Assembly: GCA_964431735.1 (NCBI GenBank)
Contig: CAYSLJ010000224.1
Coordinates: forward strand, 1-8,971
DNA length: 8,971 nucleotides
DNA from: CALARM01 sp964431735
GTDB lineage: Bacteria; Vulcanimicrobiota; SpSt-956; JAKJGF01
Reading direction: 5' to 3'
Shown here: one piece after another, positions 6,684-8,971 of the stretch
Layout of the letters: each line of letters opens with the position of its first letter
How positions within the stretch are numbered: the stretch's first letter is position 1
Program-made: the position numbers and the translations under genes
Notes under the pieces: model-generated
The model's database searches: none
Seen by the model: the letters and a program-made list of their open reading frames with translations, nothing else
Told to the model about the DNA's origin: nothing

Positions 6684-7814
6684 TTGGAATTTAATTCTTC
6701 AGAATTTAAGATTAATTGTACCTACTTTGCAGGGGAAAAACCCTGTAAATTTAAGAGACTCTGTAAAGACTGTCCTTTTTATGCTCCTGTGGATTTTAAA
6801 ATATTAATCATAAAACTTGCTGCCACAGGGGATGTGCTCAGAACTACTCCTCTTCTTTACGGGATAAAAAGATTGTATCCAGGGAGCCATATTACCTGGA
6901 TTACAGATAGTTATTCTGTAGAGGTACTGAAAAATAATCCTCTTATTGATAAAGTATTATCATATGATCTGTCTAATATCCTGAGGTTGCAGATAGAAGA
7001 ATTTAACATACTCTATTCCCTGGATAAGGAAATAAGGGCTACTGCTCTTGCCGAAATGGTAAAAGCACCGGAAAAGAAAGGGTTTTCTTTTCATAAAAAA
7101 GGAAATATTTATCCCTTAAATGATGAAGCTATCTATGCATTCAGACTTGGAATAGATGATGACCTTAAATTTAATATAAATCAGAAGACCTATCAGGAGA
7201 TAATCTTTGAGGCATGCAACATTCCCTATGAGAAAGATGAATATATGTTTACATTACTCCCTGAAGAAATAGAAGAAGGGAAAAAATATTTTAATGAACT
7301 GGGAATAAAAGACGATAATATAGTTATAGGGTTAAATACTGGTGCAGGACGTGTTTACGCTACAAAAAAATGGTCTGAAGAAGGTTTTATTGAACTGGCA
7401 TATAAATTGCATAACACTATAGATAATATTAAAATAGTTCTTCTCGGAGGGCCTGATGAAATAGAAAGGAACAGAATTATAAAGGAAAAAGCACCTGTTA
7501 TAGATACAGGACATAATAACAGTTTGAGGAGATTTGCTTCTATCGTGAATAACTGTCATATTCTGGTTACAGGAGATACACTGGCCATGCATCTTGCCAT
7601 AGCACAGAAAATACCTGTTGTTACCTTTTTCGGCCCTACATGTCCGCAGGAAATAGAACTTTACGGAAGAGGAAAGAAGATTATAGCAAATCATGACTGT
7701 CTGCCATGTTATAAACGTGAATGTATAAAGGAAGTGAGCTGCCTCTACAAAATGAGCAGTGACGAAGTTTACAATTCGGTAACGGAGTTATTGTCCGATA
7801 CAGGTATCAGATAA
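6684..7814 (+). CDS. GT9 (heptosyltransferase-family) glycosyltransferase with cysteine clusters at both ends
   Basis: The protein has 376 residues. The N-terminal extension carries C12, C21, C27 and C30, spaced like a metal site. The GT-B fold begins with ILIIKLAATGDVLRTTPLL (40-58), the GT9 acceptor-side signature. GLNTGAG is at 216-222, and the donor-site motif GDTLAMHLA (297-305) precedes PVVTFFGPT (311-319). A second cluster, C339, C342, C347 and C353, lies at the end, where GT9 enzymes commonly have a CxxC motif. GT9 enzymes add ADP-heptose or related sugars to lipopolysaccharide core or other surface glycans; the sugar is not determinable here. The start is TTG, with GGAAG 9 nt upstream, 6 nt after the previous stop. 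No in-frame ATG occurs before the conserved core, so the TTG is needed for the N-terminal cysteines. Confidence 0.92.
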   Translation: MEFNSSEFKINCTYFAGEKPCKFKRLCKDCPFYAPVDFKILIIKLAATGDVLRTTPLLYGIKRLYPGSHITWITDSYSVEVLKNNPLIDKVLSYDLSNILRLQIEEFNILYSLDKEIRATALAEMVKAPEKKGFSFHKKGNIYPLNDEAIYAFRLGIDDDLKFNINQKTYQEIIFEACNIPYEKDEYMFTLLPEEIEEGKKYFNELGIKDDNIVIGLNTGAGRVYATKKWSEEGFIELAYKLHNTIDNIKIVLLGGPDEIERNRIIKEKAPVIDTGHNNSLRRFASIVNNCHILVTGDTLAMHLAIAQKIPVVTFFGPTCPQEIELYGRGKKIIANHDCLPCYKRECIKEVSCLYKMSSDEVYNSVTELLSDTGIR

Positions 7815-7838
7815 ATGCATTGCGGAAACATTCATCCC

Positions 7839-7866
7839 CGCGTCACGCGTCACGCGTCACGCGTTA
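7839..7866. repeat. Heptamer tandem array, 4 x CGCGTCA
   Basis: There are four 7-bp units, CGCGTCA three times then CGCGTTA, in the 74-nt gap before the HEAT gene and ending only a few bases before its ribosome binding site. It is strikingly GC-rich against its surroundings. On the other strand the unit is GTGACGC, sharing GTGA and the 7-bp, four-copy format with the arrays at 2046 and 2094. There is no inverted partner nearby. Confidence 0.9.
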
Positions 7867-7888
7867 CGATTAAAGGAAGGTGTTATTC

Positions 7889-8761
7889 TTGAAAGACGGC
7901 CAGGGAAAGAAAAGCTCTTTTTTCAGTAATTTAACAAAAGGAATAACTGATCTTATGGGAGGAAAAAAGAAACAGAATGAAGTTGAAGAGAAAAATGATA
8001 GGATAGACGAAGATAAAAAAGCCATGGAACTCCTTGCCGGAGTGACCAAACCTGCCACTCCCGGCGCGACCCGTATGATGATGAAGGATAATTTCGATGA
8101 ACTGGTTACATCTCTTACAAAAGATCCCATACCATATCTCAGGAAATATGCAGCTCTGAGACTTGGTGAACTGGGAGATAAAAAAGCAATAGAATATCTT
8201 CTGGCAGGTATAAGAGATGAAAATATTGAAGTCAGAATGGCTTCTGCCCAGGCACTCGGAAAACTTGCCGATGAAGCTCTCGTTGAAAAAATGATTGAAA
8301 CACTTAAAGACAGTAACGATTATTTGAGAGAGCAGACAATACAGGTTTTATCCAGTATGGGAGAACTGTCAGTGCCTCCTCTTATAAGATCCCTTAAATC
8401 ACATAACTGGATGCTTCCGTACTGTGCCGTCAGGGCTCTGGGACTTATAAAAGATATAAGATCAATAAAAGCTTTGATTGATCTGGTTGAAGATGACAGT
8501 AATGTCTATGTGCAGAAAGCTGCCATAGATGCTCTTGAAAAGATGGGGAAAGACGGCGAAGAAGAACTTTCCTCAGGACTCAGTCACGAATCCGGCTATG
8601 TAAGGGAAAAAATTTCTCAAATCATAGCAAAATCCGGTTCTAAAGATTGTATTGACATGCTGAAAGAAGCAATAGACAGGGAAAGAGATAACAGAACCAG
8701 GGAACGAATGACGGAATGTTTGCGAAAAATGGAAGTCAGATTTAATATTTCTACGGAATGA
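7889..8761 (+). CDS. HEAT-repeat (PBS-lyase-like) protein
   Basis: The protein has 290 residues. The N-terminal 65 residues are charged and probably disordered (Lys-rich to about 30, Glu/Asp-rich to about 45). From about 67 to 283, six or so helical HEAT repeats of about 31 residues follow. They have the recurring pattern LxxxLxDxxxxVRxxAAxALGxLGD: RKYAALRLGELGD at 85-97, RMASAQALGKLAD at 116-128, LREQTIQVLSSMG at 146-158, PYCAVRALGLIKD at 177-189, and VQKAAIDALEKMG at 208-220. HEAT solenoids bind other proteins, and bilin-lyase activity is not implied. No signal peptide or membrane segment is present, so it is cytoplasmic. TTG 7889 was chosen because AGGAAGG lies 8 nt upstream; GTG 7880 is inside that ribosome binding site. 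It is the last gene of the run, and a role as scaffold for the glycan enzymes is a guess. Confidence 0.9.
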   Translation: MKDGQGKKSSFFSNLTKGITDLMGGKKKQNEVEEKNDRIDEDKKAMELLAGVTKPATPGATRMMMKDNFDELVTSLTKDPIPYLRKYAALRLGELGDKKAIEYLLAGIRDENIEVRMASAQALGKLADEALVEKMIETLKDSNDYLREQTIQVLSSMGELSVPPLIRSLKSHNWMLPYCAVRALGLIKDIRSIKALIDLVEDDSNVYVQKAAIDALEKMGKDGEEELSSGLSHESGYVREKISQIIAKSGSKDCIDMLKEAIDRERDNRTRERMTECLRKMEVRFNISTE

Positions 8762-8811
8762 TTTAAGTATCGTAACAGGCAAATTGGTATCCCAAAAATA
8801 TGGAACACGCT

Positions 8812-8960
8812 CCTGTCCCTGTCCGGGCTCTGGAGGAAAAGATATGCCGTATTAAAAGAGAGTTATAAATTATATAGACGCAAAATATTAACAGTCTGCA
8901 AAACCAGTTTGCCACGCAACAGGATCATATCTTTTCCGGAAGAGTCCGGACAGGGACAGG
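8812..8960. repeat. REPIN-like inverted repeat pair downstream of the HEAT gene
   Basis: Arms 8812-8846 and 8926-8960 are inverted copies matching at 31 of 35 positions, with a 79-nt AT-rich spacer. The outer end of each arm is a doubled hexamer, CCTGTC CCTGTC (GACAGG GACAGG on the right). The right arm holds its own perfect hairpin, TCCGGA-AGAG-TCCGGA (8935-8950). The four mismatches between arms fall in this hairpin core, so the left copy is degenerate there. REP doublets mobilised by Y1 (RAYT) transposases look like this, but no transposase is in the window. It could also terminate the preceding transcript. No gene is supported in 8762-8971. Confidence 0.6.
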
Positions 8961-8971
8961 TTTTAGAAATG

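Noticed and set aside
7880..7888. GTG 7880 as start of the HEAT protein
   Set aside because: It overlaps the AAGGAAGG ribosome binding site; TTG 7889 has proper 8-nt spacing.
7332..8130. Minus-strand open frames across the GT9 and HEAT genes
   Set aside because: They are antisense to well-supported genes, with low-complexity or membrane-like sequence arising from the reverse of Lys/Glu-rich codons.
8969..8971. ATG at the right edge as the start of another gene
   Set aside because: GGACAGG lies upstream, but it belongs to the inverted repeat and no coding sequence is visible before the window ends.

Overview
The window is AT-rich (TTA, ATA and AGA codons dominate) and bacterial. Four features suggest an uncultivated anaerobic or sediment lineage of the Gram-negative type: a signal-peptide-bearing M48 protease of the periplasmic kind, a GT9 (heptosyltransferase-family) glycosyltransferase, HEAT and TPR scaffolds, and frequent GTG/TTG starts behind strong Shine-Dalgarno sequences. 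I cannot assign the phylum from the sequence alone.

Layout. The left part (1-1858) is read leftward. An exported M48 metallopeptidase with two C-terminal beta-type repeats (500-1858) is followed by a small protein resembling the omega subunit of RNA polymerase (173-418). Beyond it lie an AT-rich inverted repeat (111-147) and a perfect 14-bp inverted repeat made of two copies of a 12-bp palindrome (27-58). The non-coding stretch 1859-2278 holds two divergent sigma70-type promoters. Between them is a 236-bp nested palindrome (1964-2199) that looks like a miniature mobile element, with imperfect terminal inverted repeats enclosing two inverted 4 x 7-bp heptamer arrays.

The right part (2279-8761) is one rightward run of six genes, probably a single operon driven by the promoter at 2217-2245. 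In order they are: a membrane-anchored protein with a C-terminal zinc ribbon (unknown function); a soluble dolichol-phosphate-mannose-synthase-like GT2; a zinc-ribbon SAM methyltransferase; a polytopic membrane protein with C-terminal TPRs, resembling GT-C glycosyltransferases; a GT9 glycosyltransferase with two cysteine clusters; and a HEAT-repeat protein. The first five are coupled or closely spaced (from overlap to 46 nt). The last is separated by 74 nt containing a third 4 x 7-bp heptamer array. The inferred theme is cell-envelope or surface glycan assembly: the GT2 would make a polyprenyl-phosphate-linked sugar, the GT-C-like protein could use it at the outer face of the membrane, and the GT9 and methyltransferase would build or modify the glycan.

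The right edge (8762-8971) has no gene I can support. It contains a 35-bp inverted repeat pair (8812-8846 and 8926-8960, 31/35 matching) arranged like a REP doublet (REPIN). The least ordinary content of the window is therefore non-coding. The three heptamer arrays share the unit GTGA plus three variable bases, and each is exactly four units (28 bp) long.
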